A program made the position numbers and the translations under genes. Shown one piece after another: positions 10,361 to 18,326 of a stretch of DNA of 64,000 bases. Source of the stretch: Brucellaceae bacterium (GTDB taxonomy: Bacteria > Pseudomonadota > Alphaproteobacteria > Rhizobiales > Rhizobiaceae); assembly GCA_020637755.1 (NCBI GenBank), contig JACKJW010000013.1:1-64000 (forward strand), in the 5' to 3' direction. The notes under the pieces are model-generated. The model was not told the origin of the DNA and did no database searches. It was given only the letters and a program-made list of their open reading frames with translations. Each line of letters starts with the position of its first letter. Positions within the stretch are counted from its first letter, which is position 1.

Positions 10361-10966
10361 TCAGCCCTTCGCCTTCTCGTCACCGGGCAGCACGTAGTCG
10401 GTGCCTTCCCAGGGCGAAAGGAAATCGAAATTGCGGAATTCCTGCTTCAGTTCGACGGGCTCGTAAACCACGCGCTTGGCCTCGTCGTCGTAGCGCACTT
10501 CCCAATAGCCGGTCAGCGGGAAGTCCTTGCGCAGCGGGTGCCCCTCGAAGCCGTAATCGGTGAGGATGCGGCGCAGGTCCGGATGGCCGGTGAACAGCAC
10601 GCCGTACATGTCGTATGTCTCGCGCTCGAACCACTCCGCGCCGGGGAAAATGCCGGTGACGGAAGCGACGGGCGTCTCTTCGTCGGTCTGCACCTTGACG
10701 CGGATGCGCATGTTCTGGCGCGGTGACAGCAGGTGATAGACCACGTCGAAACGGCGCGCGCGGGCCGGATAGTCGGCGCCGCAAATGTCGATGAAGGAGA
10801 CGAACTGGCACTGCACGTCGTCGCGCAGGAAGGTCAGAACGTCGATGATGTCACCGGCCTCGACGCCGAGCGTCAGTTCTCCGAAGGAGACGATGGCCGA
10901 GCCGATCTGGCCGTCGAGCTTCTCGGTGATGTAGGCAGCAAGGTCCTTGAGGGCTTCCTCGTTCAT
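10361..10966 (-). CDS. nuoC: NADH-quinone oxidoreductase subunit C
   Basis: The 30-kDa type peripheral-arm subunit of complex I (201 residues). The family signature is clear in ERETYDMYGVLFTGHPDLRR followed by ILTDYGFEGHPLRKDFPLTG. It has no cofactor; it stabilises NuoD and NuoI contacts. Spacing to nuoB upstream is 13 bp and to nuoD downstream 10 bp, consistent with a polycistronic message. Confidence 0.98.
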   Translation of the reverse strand: MNEEALKDLAAYITEKLDGQIGSAIVSFGELTLGVEAGDIIDVLTFLRDDVQCQFVSFIDICGADYPARARRFDVVYHLLSPRQNMRIRVKVQTDEETPVASVTGIFPGAEWFERETYDMYGVLFTGHPDLRRILTDYGFEGHPLRKDFPLTGYWEVRYDDEAKRVVYEPVELKQEFRNFDFLSPWEGTDYVLPGDEKAKG

Positions 10967-10979
10967 GTCCCGTCCCCTC

Positions 10980-11561
10980 TCAGCGCTCGATCGTGCCGGT
11001 GCGGCGGATCTTCTTCTGCAGCATCAGGATGCCGTAGAGGAGCGCCTCGGCGGAGGGCGGGCAGCCGGGAATGTAGATGTCAACGGGCACGATGCGGTCG
11101 CAGCCGCGCACCACCGAATAGGAATAGTGGTAATAGCCGCCGCCATTGGCGCAGGAGCCCATCGAGATCACGTAGCGCGGCTCGGGCATCTGGTCGTAGA
11201 CCTTGCGCAGTGCGGGCGCCATCTTGTTGGTGAGCGTGCCGGCGACGATCATCACGTCGGACTGGCGCGGGGAAGCGCGCGGCGCGGTGCCGAAGCGCTC
11301 GATGTCATAGCGCGGCATGGAAACGTGGATCAGCTCGACGGCGCAGCAGGCCAGGCCGAAGGTCATCCACATCAGCGAGCCGGTGCGCGCCCAGGTGATC
11401 AGCGCCTCGGTGGAGGTCAGCACGAAACCCTTGTCGGAAAGCTCGTCATTGATCTGGCCGAAGAAGGCATCGTCGGACCCGACCGGCTTGCCGGTTGCGG
11501 GATCAATGATCCCCTTGGGCTGGGGCGCGATGAGCGTGGTGGTGTTGCCCGTTAGTCCCAT
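10980..11561 (-). CDS. nuoB: NADH-quinone oxidoreductase subunit B
   Basis: PSST-type subunit (193 residues) holding the terminal cluster N2 beside the quinone site. N2 ligands are Cys72 and Cys73 (adjacent, GLACCAVE), Cys137 (MGSCANGG) and Cys167 (PGCPP). The start MGLTGNTTTLIAPQP is preferred over an ATG seven codons earlier because it matches rhizobial NuoB and has GGGAG 8 bp upstream. It overlaps the end of nuoA by 10 bp. Confidence 0.98.
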   Translation of the reverse strand: MGLTGNTTTLIAPQPKGIIDPATGKPVGSDDAFFGQINDELSDKGFVLTSTEALITWARTGSLMWMTFGLACCAVELIHVSMPRYDIERFGTAPRASPRQSDVMIVAGTLTNKMAPALRKVYDQMPEPRYVISMGSCANGGGYYHYSYSVVRGCDRIVPVDIYIPGCPPSAEALLYGILMLQKKIRRTGTIER

Positions 11562-11917
11562 TCCAAGGCTCCCTTTTTCCATTCATAAATGAAGCCGATG
11601 GTCAGTACGGCGAGAAAGACCATCATGGACCAGAAGCCGAACCAGCCGATGGAGCCGAAAGAGACGGCCCAGGGGAAAAGGAACGCGACTTCCAGGTCGA
11701 AGATGATGAACAGGATGGAGACCAGATAGAAGCGCACGTCAAACTTCATGCGCGCATCGTCGAAGGCCTCGAAACCGCACTCATAGGCGGACAGCTTCTC
11801 GGGATCGGGGCTCTTGTAGGCCAACGCGAAGGGCGCGAGCATCAGCGCGGCGCCGATGACAAGGCAGAGTCCCAGGAAGATGATGATGGGCAGGTATGAG
11901 CTGAGCAGATCGTTCAT
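11552..11917 (-). CDS. nuoA: NADH-quinone oxidoreductase subunit A
   Basis: First gene of the complex I operon; membrane subunit of 121 residues (NuoA/ND3) with three transmembrane helices. The family loop SAYECGFEAFDDARMKFDVRFYLVSILFIIFDLEVAFLFPW is complete, including the Cys of the flexible loop and the DLEVAFLFPW helix. An AAGGG site lies very close to the ATG, which is a short spacing. The region upstream should hold the operon promoter. Confidence 0.97.
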   Translation of the reverse strand: MNDLLSSYLPIIIFLGLCLVIGAALMLAPFALAYKSPDPEKLSAYECGFEAFDDARMKFDVRFYLVSILFIIFDLEVAFLFPWAVSFGSIGWFGFWSMMVFLAVLTIGFIYEWKKGALEWD

Positions 11918-12339
11918 GACCCTTGCTTTCTAACCAGCGGCGCCGGCGGGTCCAGCATGATCTGGCAGGGGCACTTGAAAAGCGTGACCTCAGGCCTACC
12001 CGGCGGGTGCAGCGACAGGTGTTGTTGCAACGCGGCGAGGGTTAAACCAGCCCGGCAAGGGAAGCAAGTGCAACGATGGTGATAGGCGACATTTCTTTGG
12101 AAAAATTCCGGATTTCGCGATGCAGCCCTGCCGGCCGCGCCATGACGGAGGCGAACATCTGCAAAAGAGACGCATTGCGTGGCCTGAAGCGCCTGCAGAC
12201 GGGAATATGCGCTGCCGGGATGCGGGCGGTCTGATGCCGGCGGCAACGCCGCGAGCCGCGGCTCCACACAGCCCCAACCGGGCCGGCATCCGTGAACTTC
12301 CGCCAGGAATCCGGGGACATCACCGGGCGCAATCTTGGG
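11918..12339. other. 422-bp non-coding region upstream of nuoA, downstream of tRNA-Arg
   Basis: No credible protein frame: the open frames here are GC-biased shadows without domain features or ribosome binding sites. On the minus strand this stretch must carry the nuo operon promoter and leader. The most AT-rich patch is around 12085-12112, with GGAAAAATTCC at 12099-12109. I could not fit a convincing -35/-10 pair for nuoA. The tRNA-Arg and NDUFS4-like gene are read in the same direction upstream, so read-through from them is possible. Confidence 0.5.
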
Positions 12340-12416
12340 TGGCGACCCCTGCAGGATTCGAACCTGCGACCATCGGCTTAGAAGGCCGGTGCTCTATCCA
12401 GCTGAGCTAAGGGGCC
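12340..12416 (-). tRNA. tRNA-Arg (anticodon TCT)
   Basis: A 77-base cloverleaf on the minus strand with encoded CCA. Acceptor stem GGCCCCT pairs with AGGGGTC (one G-T pair); D stem GCTC/GAGC; T arm GCAGG-TTCGAAT-CCTGC. The anticodon loop CTTCTAA gives anticodon TCT, reading AGA. The outermost anticodon-stem pair (27-43) is C against A, a mismatch; the remaining four pairs are intact. It lies 17 bp downstream of the NDUFS4-like gene. Confidence 0.96.
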
Positions 12417-12433
12417 GTGCCGGCACCCTGCCC

Positions 12434-12739
12434 TCAATGGGTCCAGGGCGTGATGCGGTCGTAGCGGAAATTGTCGGAGTAGGAAACCTGACGGCGCTTG
12501 GGCGCCTTGGGCTCGCGCAGCGAGAAGGCAAGGCCGTTCTTCTCGGCATAGGCGACTGCCTCTTCCTTCGTCTCGAAGGTCAGGCGGACCTGGCTCTTCA
12601 TGTCGGACGAGGTGGTGTAGCCCATCAGCGGGTCGATCTTGCGGGGAGCCTCGGGTTCAAATTCCAGCACCCAGCGGCCGGTCTTGCCCTTGCCGGATTG
12701 CATGGCGGTCTTGGCCGGGCTGAAAATTCGCGCGCTCAT
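12434..12739 (-). CDS. NDUFS4-like complex I accessory subunit (ETC complex I conserved region)
   Basis: A 101-residue soluble protein. MSARIFSPAKTAMQSGKGKTGRWVLEFE followed by IDPLMGYTTSSDM and the C-terminal block YSDNFRYDRITPWTH match the conserved region of the 18-kDa (NDUFS4/AQDQ) complex I accessory subunit found in alphaproteobacteria and mitochondria. It is expected to bind the peripheral arm and stabilise the N-module. It lies about 500 bp upstream of nuoA in the same direction, separated by tRNA-Arg, which supports a link to complex I. Confidence 0.9.
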   Translation of the reverse strand: MSARIFSPAKTAMQSGKGKTGRWVLEFEPEAPRKIDPLMGYTTSSDMKSQVRLTFETKEEAVAYAEKNGLAFSLREPKAPKRRQVSYSDNFRYDRITPWTH

Positions 12740-12817
12740 GAACCTTCTCCTTCCTGCCCCGCCAAACGGGGAAAACCTGTCCGGACCGCCTTCGCGCGGC
12801 CCTGCGTCAGCCCGTGT

Positions 12818-12894
<77 letters not shown>

Positions 12895-12997
12895 GACCTG
12901 TCCGCGGACAGTGGGGAATTACACGCGCCGCCTGCCCAAAGCAACCGGTTTTGATGGCTGCGGACGATCCCGGCCGGGTTCGGGTTCGCACATCACC

Positions 12998-13699
12998 TCA
13001 AAACAGCTCGCCCTGCCTTGTGTCGAAGGCATCGAGCACCTCGCCGGCCAGTTGCCGGGTGATGCGGCAGCGGCGCGACAGTGCCAGACGGTCGAGCGCG
13101 TCCACCACCGCATTGGCCGCACCCAGCGAGCGCTCCATGCGGCGCGCCAGATAGGTGATCACGGCGGCATCAACGGCAATCTGACGATCGGCAAAGAGCT
13201 TCATGATGACACCAGAGAGCAGCAGGTCATCGGGTTCGGCGATCTCCACCGTGGTCGCCGCCTTCAGGCGCGAGGCGAGATCGGGCAGCGCGATGCCCCA
13301 GGCTCCGGGAAAGCGGCGCGCGGTCAACAGCAGCGTGCCGCCCGTCTGACGCACGGCATTGATCAGGTGAAACAGGCCGGCCTCGTCCAGTCCGGCCGAA
13401 TCGGCATCGTCGATCAGAAAGGCCTGCGCGCCCTCGCCTGTGGCCGCCATGGCTTCGATACGGTCATGCAGCAGCACCGGAGCGCCGGACATTTCCCGCC
13501 AGATGGACGCCAGATGGGTTTTGCCGGAACCGGCCGGTCCGGCCAGCACGATGACGGGCGACGGCCACACCGGCCAGGAATCGACCAGCGAGACGGCGGC
13601 GGCATTGGCCGCGCTGACCACGAGTTCATCACGTCCGTGACCGGGTTCAGCAGACAGGTCCAGCGGCAGTTGGCCGGATTGAAGGCGATCGGGTGTCAT
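12998..13699 (-). CDS. hdaA: DnaA regulatory inactivator HdaA
   Basis: AAA+ protein of 233 residues related to the DnaA ATPase domain but lacking its DNA-binding domain. It stimulates ATP hydrolysis by DnaA when bound to the replicative sliding clamp. The N-terminal clamp-binding motif QLPLDL is at residues 10-15, the Walker A is GPAGSGKT, the Walker B region is AFLIDDAD, and an arginine-rich sensor region follows. The start MTPDRLQSGQLPLDL is chosen over a longer frame because it places the clamp motif at the N-terminus. The AI-2E family gene is 13 bp upstream, probably co-transcribed. Confidence 0.92.
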   Translation of the reverse strand: MTPDRLQSGQLPLDLSAEPGHGRDELVVSAANAAAVSLVDSWPVWPSPVIVLAGPAGSGKTHLASIWREMSGAPVLLHDRIEAMAATGEGAQAFLIDDADSAGLDEAGLFHLINAVRQTGGTLLLTARRFPGAWGIALPDLASRLKAATTVEIAEPDDLLLSGVIMKLFADRQIAVDAAVITYLARRMERSLGAANAVVDALDRLALSRRCRITRQLAGEVLDAFDTRQGELF

Positions 13700-13712
13700 G
13701 ACCGGGCCAGCG

Positions 13713-14873
13713 TCAGGTGCCGGGCGGTGACGGCTGGTCACCGGGCGCATGGGAATGGCCGCGATAATAGGCCGATGCGAGATAGGAGCGCAGGCCGAAG
13801 CGCACGAGGACACCCACGGCCGCAGCGGCAGGAACGGCAATCAGCAGGCCGACGAAGCCGAACAGCATGCCGAAGGCAAAGAGCGCGAACATGAGCCAGA
13901 CCGGGTGCAGGCCGACCCGGTCGCCAACCAGCTTGGGCTGCAGGATGTTGCCCTCGACGAACTGGCCCGAAAAGAAGACGCCGGCGACGATGGCAATGGG
14001 AATCCATTCCGGCCAGAACTGGACCAGCGCCACGCCGATGGCGACGACGAGGCCGACCAGCGAGCCGATATAGGGGATGAAGGAGATCAGACCGGCGACC
14101 AGGCCGATCAGCAGGCCGAAATTCAGCCCGGCCATGGTAAGGCCCAGCGCATAGAACAGGCCGAGCGCCAGGCAGACGGTGCCCTGCCCGCGCACGAAGC
14201 CAGCCACGGCAGTGTTGATGTCGGTGGCGATTTCGCGCACCGAGCCGACATGGTCACGCGGGACCCAGCTGTCGACCTTGGCGACCATGCGGTCCCAGTC
14301 GAGCAGCATGTAGAAGGCGACGACCGGCGTGACGACGAAAAGGCCGGCAATGTCGACCAGTGCCTTGCCGGAACTCCAGATCGATTCAAAGAGCTTTGTC
14401 AGGAAGCCCGCGCCCTGTGTCAGCAGCGAGTTCAGCCCCTGGCGAATGCCCTCCGGGTCGGTGCCGACGAGGCGTTTCAGCCATGTCGCGTCGTAACTCG
14501 TCACCAGCGTCTGCAATTGCGAGACATAGTGCGGCAGCCGCTCGAGGAAACCCGACATCTGCGAGGCCAGCACCGGTAACACGATCATCAGTCCGAGCAC
14601 GAAGGCAATCAGGAAGCCGATCAGGATCATGCCGGTGGCGGCGATGCGCGACAGGCCGGCCCTCTCCAGCCGGTCGGCCACGGGATCGAGGAAATAGGCA
14701 AGTGCCATGCCTGCCACAAAGGGCAGCAGGATGGAACGGAACACGTAGAGGAAGGCGAGGAAGATAGCCGCGGTGATGAGCCAGAAGACGACCTGACGGC
14801 GAAGGGCTGCCGCCGAGGCGGTTGCCAGCGCCTCTTCCGCGTCGATGGTGATGTTACGCGTTGCCTTCGCCAT
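13713..14873 (-). CDS. AI-2E family transporter (PerM-like membrane protein)
   Basis: Integral membrane protein of 386 residues with about eight transmembrane helices, of the AI-2E/UPF0118 (PerM) family. Typical features are the early helix pair ending in FVAGMALAYFLDPVADRLER, the long extramembrane segment (about 120-200), and the later helices around GLIAGLISFIPYIG-type sequence (here AGLISFIPYIGSLVGL). Members have been linked to autoinducer export or ion transport; the substrate here is unknown. It overlaps the phosphatidyltransferase gene upstream by 20 bp and precedes hdaA. Confidence 0.9.
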   Translation of the reverse strand: MAKATRNITIDAEEALATASAAALRRQVVFWLITAAIFLAFLYVFRSILLPFVAGMALAYFLDPVADRLERAGLSRIAATGMILIGFLIAFVLGLMIVLPVLASQMSGFLERLPHYVSQLQTLVTSYDATWLKRLVGTDPEGIRQGLNSLLTQGAGFLTKLFESIWSSGKALVDIAGLFVVTPVVAFYMLLDWDRMVAKVDSWVPRDHVGSVREIATDINTAVAGFVRGQGTVCLALGLFYALGLTMAGLNFGLLIGLVAGLISFIPYIGSLVGLVVAIGVALVQFWPEWIPIAIVAGVFFSGQFVEGNILQPKLVGDRVGLHPVWLMFALFAFGMLFGFVGLLIAVPAAAAVGVLVRFGLRSYLASAYYRGHSHAPGDQPSPPGT

Positions 14874-15402
14874 GTCCGCCCATGTGCCTGAACCAGGTGA
14901 AGAGATAGGCCGCGGCGGAAGCCCCGGTCAAGAGAGCCACCACCACCACCAGCCCGCTGCGAAGCCAGTCCGGCCCCGGCGCAACGGCCAGCTCGAAGAG
15001 GACGGCCGAGGCCAGCGCGATCTGCGCGACGGTGTTCATCTTGGACACCATCAGCGGGCGCATGGCCACCGGATTGCCCATGATGGCCGACAGCGTGACA
15101 CCGCCGACGATCAGCGCGTCGCGCGAGACCGTGGCGATGACCAGCCAATTGGGCAATTCGCCCATGTAGCCCAACATCACGAAGACGGAGACCAGCAACA
15201 CCTTGTCGGCCAGCGGGTCGAGATAGGCGCCCAGTTCGGTGTGCATGTCGAAGCGCCGCGCGATCCAGCCGTCGACGCCATCGGAGATCCCGGCAGCGAG
15301 GAAGGCGGCGAATGCAATGCCCATCCGCCCTTCCAGCAACGCGTTGACCGTGACGGGCACAAGCAGGAAGCGGATCACCGTGATGATGTTGGGTATGTTC
15401 AC
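14854..15402 (-). CDS. CDP-alcohol phosphatidyltransferase family protein
   Basis: Membrane enzyme of 182 residues. The catalytic CDP-alcohol phosphotransferase motif DG-x2-DG-x2-AR-x8-G-x3-D-x3-D is complete in DGVDGWIARRFDMHTELGAY followed by LDPLAD. I start at a GTG giving (M)NIPNIITVIRFLLVP, which has GGAGAG about 8 bp upstream; no ATG fits as well. It is a paralogue of the pgsA at 32.7 kb; substrate not determined from sequence. The gene is divergent from purM and overlaps the AI-2E family gene, suggesting an operon with that gene and hdaA. Confidence 0.9.
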   Translation of the reverse strand: MNIPNIITVIRFLLVPVTVNALLEGRMGIAFAAFLAAGISDGVDGWIARRFDMHTELGAYLDPLADKVLLVSVFVMLGYMGELPNWLVIATVSRDALIVGGVTLSAIMGNPVAMRPLMVSKMNTVAQIALASAVLFELAVAPGPDWLRSGLVVVVALLTGASAAAYLFTWFRHMGGHGEGNA

Positions 15403-15609
15403 GCAAACTCTCCGGACAACCGGCGCGGGCCGGATGGTTGCCCCAGACATGGGCAGACCGGACCGGCAATGCAACCCTTGCAAACGTGGCCCGGGCGAAG
15501 CACCGGTGGACAGCGGCGCGAAACCATCCGGCCAGCCCGCGCGCATCCTTGCCGTCGCCCTGACTTCATGCGAAGAGCGGGCCGGAAAAGCTTTCTGACG
15601 GAGCGCGCG

Positions 15610-16674
15610 ATGAGCGACACGAAAAGCGGCCTCTCCTATGCCGATGCGGGCGTGGACATCGATGCCGGTAACAGCCTGGTGGAGAAGATCAAGCCGATGG
15701 TGCGCTCGACGCGCCGGCCCGGCGCCGACGGCGAGATCGGCGGCTTTGGCGGATTGTTCGACCTGAAGGCAGCAGGCTTCACCGATCCGGTTCTGGTGGC
15801 CGCCAATGATGGCGTCGGCACCAAGCTGAAGATCGCCATCGACGCGGACCGTCACGACACGGTGGGCATCGACCTTGTCGCCATGTGCGTCAACGATCTG
15901 GTCGTGCAGGGTGCCGAGCCGCTGTTCTTCCTCGACTATTTTGCCACCGGCAAGCTCGATCCGGACCAGGGCGCGGCCATTGTTTCCGGGATTGCGGAAG
16001 GCTGCCGTCAGGCCGGTTGCGCGCTGATCGGCGGCGAGACGGCGGAAATGCCGGGCATGTATGCGGGCGGTGATTACGATCTCGCGGGTTTTGCGGTGGG
16101 TGCGGCTGAACGCGGCCATCTGCTGCCGGCCGGCCATATCATGGAAGGCGACGTGATCCTCGGGCTTGCCTCGTCGGGCGTGCATTCCAACGGCTATTCG
16201 CTGGTGCGCAAGATCGTGGAACGTTCAGGCCTCGGCTGGGACGATGCCGCGCCCTTCACGCAAGGCAAGACGCTTGGCGAAGCCTTGCTGGCGCCGACCA
16301 AGATTTATGTCAAGCCGCTGCTGGCCACCATCCGCGAGGTCGGCGCCATCAAGGCGCTGGCCCATATCACCGGCGGCGGCTTCACCGAAAACATCCCGCG
16401 CGTGCTGCCTGCCGACTATGCCGCCGAGATCGACCTCGACGCCTTCGAGGTGCCGGGCGTTTTCAAGTGGCTGGCGGCACAAGGCGGCGTCGCGCCCATG
16501 GAAATGCTGCGCACCTTCAATTGCGGCATCGGCATGGTGGCCGTGGTGGAGGCCGACCAGGCTGCACAGGCCATCGCCGTGCTTCAGCGCGAGGGCGAGC
16601 ACGTGGAAGTGATCGGGCGGATCGTGCCGAGACGCGACCATGGCGTGGCCTACAGGGGGACGCTCGACCTATGA
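15610..16674 (+). CDS. purM: Phosphoribosylformylglycinamidine cyclo-ligase
   Basis: AIR synthetase (354 residues), the fifth step of purine synthesis, making aminoimidazole ribotide from FGAM with ATP. Family motifs are SYADAGVDIDAGN at the N-terminus, NDGVGTKLKIA, GGETAEMPGMY and ITGGGFTENIPRVLP. An ATG at 15610 giving MSDTKSGLSYADAG is the natural start; longer open frame upstream is not conserved-looking. Its stop overlaps the purN start (ATGA), the common purM-purN pair. A 207-bp divergent spacer precedes it. Confidence 0.98.
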   Translation: MSDTKSGLSYADAGVDIDAGNSLVEKIKPMVRSTRRPGADGEIGGFGGLFDLKAAGFTDPVLVAANDGVGTKLKIAIDADRHDTVGIDLVAMCVNDLVVQGAEPLFFLDYFATGKLDPDQGAAIVSGIAEGCRQAGCALIGGETAEMPGMYAGGDYDLAGFAVGAAERGHLLPAGHIMEGDVILGLASSGVHSNGYSLVRKIVERSGLGWDDAAPFTQGKTLGEALLAPTKIYVKPLLATIREVGAIKALAHITGGGFTENIPRVLPADYAAEIDLDAFEVPGVFKWLAAQGGVAPMEMLRTFNCGIGMVAVVEADQAAQAIAVLQREGEHVEVIGRIVPRRDHGVAYRGTLDL

Positions 16675-17294
16675 CGCCTCGCAAGCGCAAGCGCGTGGCC
16701 GTGCTCATCTCCGGGCGCGGCTCCAACATGGGTGCGCTGATCCAGGCGGCCATGGACCCGGCCTATCCGGCGGAAATCACCCTTGTGATCTCCAACAAGG
16801 CCGATGCCAAGGGGTTGGAGACGGCGGCAGCCGCCGGCATCGAAACGCGTGTGGTGCCCTACAAGGGCCACAAGGATCGCGACAGCCATGACGCGGCGAT
16901 CCACGAGGTGCTGAAGGAAGCAGGCATCGAGATCGTGGCGCTGGCCGGTTACATGCGGCTGCTGACGCCTGCCTTCGTGAAGAAGTGGGCGGGCAAGATG
17001 ATCAATATCCACCCGGCCCTGCTGCCTCTGTTCAAGGGGCTGGACACGCATCAAAGGGCGCTGGACGCCGGTGTGCGGGTGCATGGCTGCACGGTGCATT
17101 TCGTGACGCCCGACATGGATGAAGGCCCGATCATCGCGCAGTCTGCCGTGCCGGTTGAAACCGGTGACACGGAGGAGACGCTGGCCGCGCGCGTGCTGAC
17201 CGCCGAACACGCGACCTATCCGCAAGCGCTGGCGCTGCTGGCGCGTGGCAATGTGCGCATGACGAGCGCGGGCAAGGCGGTGTTTCGCGGCTAG
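16671..17294 (+). CDS. purN: Phosphoribosylglycinamide formyltransferase
   Basis: GAR transformylase (207 residues) using 10-formyl-tetrahydrofolate in purine synthesis. Visible motifs are the phosphate-binding ISGRGSNMGALI, the catalytic region INIHPALLPLFKGLDTH with Asn and His, and VHFVTPDMDEGPII containing the catalytic Asp. Translationally coupled to purM through ATGA overlap. Length is normal. No clear terminator follows the stop. Confidence 0.98.
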   Translation: MTPRKRKRVAVLISGRGSNMGALIQAAMDPAYPAEITLVISNKADAKGLETAAAAGIETRVVPYKGHKDRDSHDAAIHEVLKEAGIEIVALAGYMRLLTPAFVKKWAGKMINIHPALLPLFKGLDTHQRALDAGVRVHGCTVHFVTPDMDEGPIIAQSAVPVETGDTEETLAARVLTAEHATYPQALALLARGNVRMTSAGKAVFRG

Positions 17295-17367
17295 GCAACC
17301 CTGCACCTCACGGGACCTGACCGGCCGGACTGCAAGGCAATGTTGCAAGCATGGCGGAAAGCCTTGA

Positions 17368-17422
17368 GGAAGTTCAACTTCCGGCAGTCTCCGCTTGTGG
17401 TGTATTTGCATCATCTAATGCA
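17368..17422. promoter_or_regulatory. Inverted repeats upstream of the porin-like gene
   Basis: Two inverted repeats lie 96-150 bp upstream of the outer-membrane protein gene. GGAAGTTCAACTTCC (17368-17382) is a perfect 7+1+7 palindrome; TGCAT-N6-ATGCA (17407-17411 and 17418-17422) lies in an AT-rich patch that is the most likely promoter zone. Their position suggests operators for a dimeric regulator, but no known consensus was matched. Confidence 0.4.
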
Positions 17423-17517
17423 TTATTTGCAGCGTCCCTGCCGCGCCGTCCGCCAAATCCCTTGATCCGGACCCGGAATCTGCAAAGTTGCCATCACGGG
17501 GCGCTGGAGATCACATC

Positions 17518-18174
17518 ATGACCAAGTCAATTGCATTTGCCGCTGCGCTTCTTCTGTCTGCATCCACCTTCGGCGCGATGGCTGCCGACGAAGTCCAGAT
17601 GCCCATGGAAGAAAACGCCGGCTGGAGCGGGGCCTATTTCGGCATCTACGCCGATGGCGCGATCATCAACCACAAATACACCGAACCGGTCCTCGGTTCC
17701 GTGACACGCAATTACAGCAGCTTCGGCGGCGGCGTGTTCGCCGGCTACAACTGGCAGAACGGCATGCTGGTTTACGGCCTGGACGCCAATCTGGGCATGC
17801 TCGCGAAGACTGCCACGCTGACCGGCATTCCGGGCCCCGTCGTGATGACCGACAAGGTCGGATTGAATGGTGCCCTCAAGGCGCGTCTCGGTTATGACAT
17901 GGGGCGCGTGCTGCCCTTCGTGGCTGCCGGCGTGACCGCTGCCCAGCTTGATACCTTCTGGCCCGGCGGTCCTGCACGGCGCAATGCCGTGATCTGGGGC
18001 GGCGTGATCGGTGCCGGTGCCGACATCAAGCTGACCGACATGCTCTTTGTTCGCGCCGAGTATGATTTCTCCATCTACGGAACGAAGTCGCTCTCCTATT
18101 GCGGACCCGTCTGCACCTTGCGGCACTCGGTCAACACCCATGAGTTCAAGATCGGGCTCGGCATCAAGTTCTGA
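17518..18174 (+). CDS. Porin-like outer membrane beta-barrel protein (Omp25/RopB-like)
   Basis: Secreted protein of 218 residues. A signal peptide is clear (MTKSIAFAAALLLSASTFGA, cleavage near AMA-ADE). The mature part alternates aromatic and small residues as in eight-stranded outer-membrane barrels: GAYFGIYADGAI, GGGVFAGYNWQNG, GALKARLGYDMG, FVRAEYDFSIYGTKSL and the C-terminal HEFKIGLGIKF ending in Phe. Two cysteines (YCGPVC) near the C-terminus are unusual for such barrels. The ATG at 17518 is preferred because of a GGAGA site 8 bp upstream. It is a distant relative of the Omp25-like protein at 27.9 kb. Confidence 0.85.
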   Translation: MTKSIAFAAALLLSASTFGAMAADEVQMPMEENAGWSGAYFGIYADGAIINHKYTEPVLGSVTRNYSSFGGGVFAGYNWQNGMLVYGLDANLGMLAKTATLTGIPGPVVMTDKVGLNGALKARLGYDMGRVLPFVAAGVTAAQLDTFWPGGPARRNAVIWGGVIGAGADIKLTDMLFVRAEYDFSIYGTKSLSYCGPVCTLRHSVNTHEFKIGLGIKF

Positions 18175-18181
18175 CAACCCA

Positions 18182-18211
18182 TGCGCGGCGTTCTTCGACG
18201 TGCGCCGCGCA
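18182..18211. terminator. Stem-loop after the porin-like gene
   Basis: Nine-base perfect stem TGCGCGGCG / CGCCGCGCA with a 12-base loop, starting 8 bp after the porin-like gene stop. It is strong and GC-rich but lacks a T-tract on either side, so intrinsic termination is uncertain; it may instead protect the 3' end of the message. Confidence 0.45.
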
Positions 18212-18326
18212 CGCCTCACCTGACCAGCAAGAAGCCTGGCCTTGATGCGCCTTCATTCCGGTTGGGGTGCGGGCGCCTTTTGTTTCATGGGTCTGGAGGC
18301 CTTCGTCGATCGTCCGGCCGGGGCTG

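Noticed and set aside
12120..12410. Plus-strand frame running through tRNA-Arg
   Set aside because: It overlaps the tRNA on the opposite strand and has no coding features.
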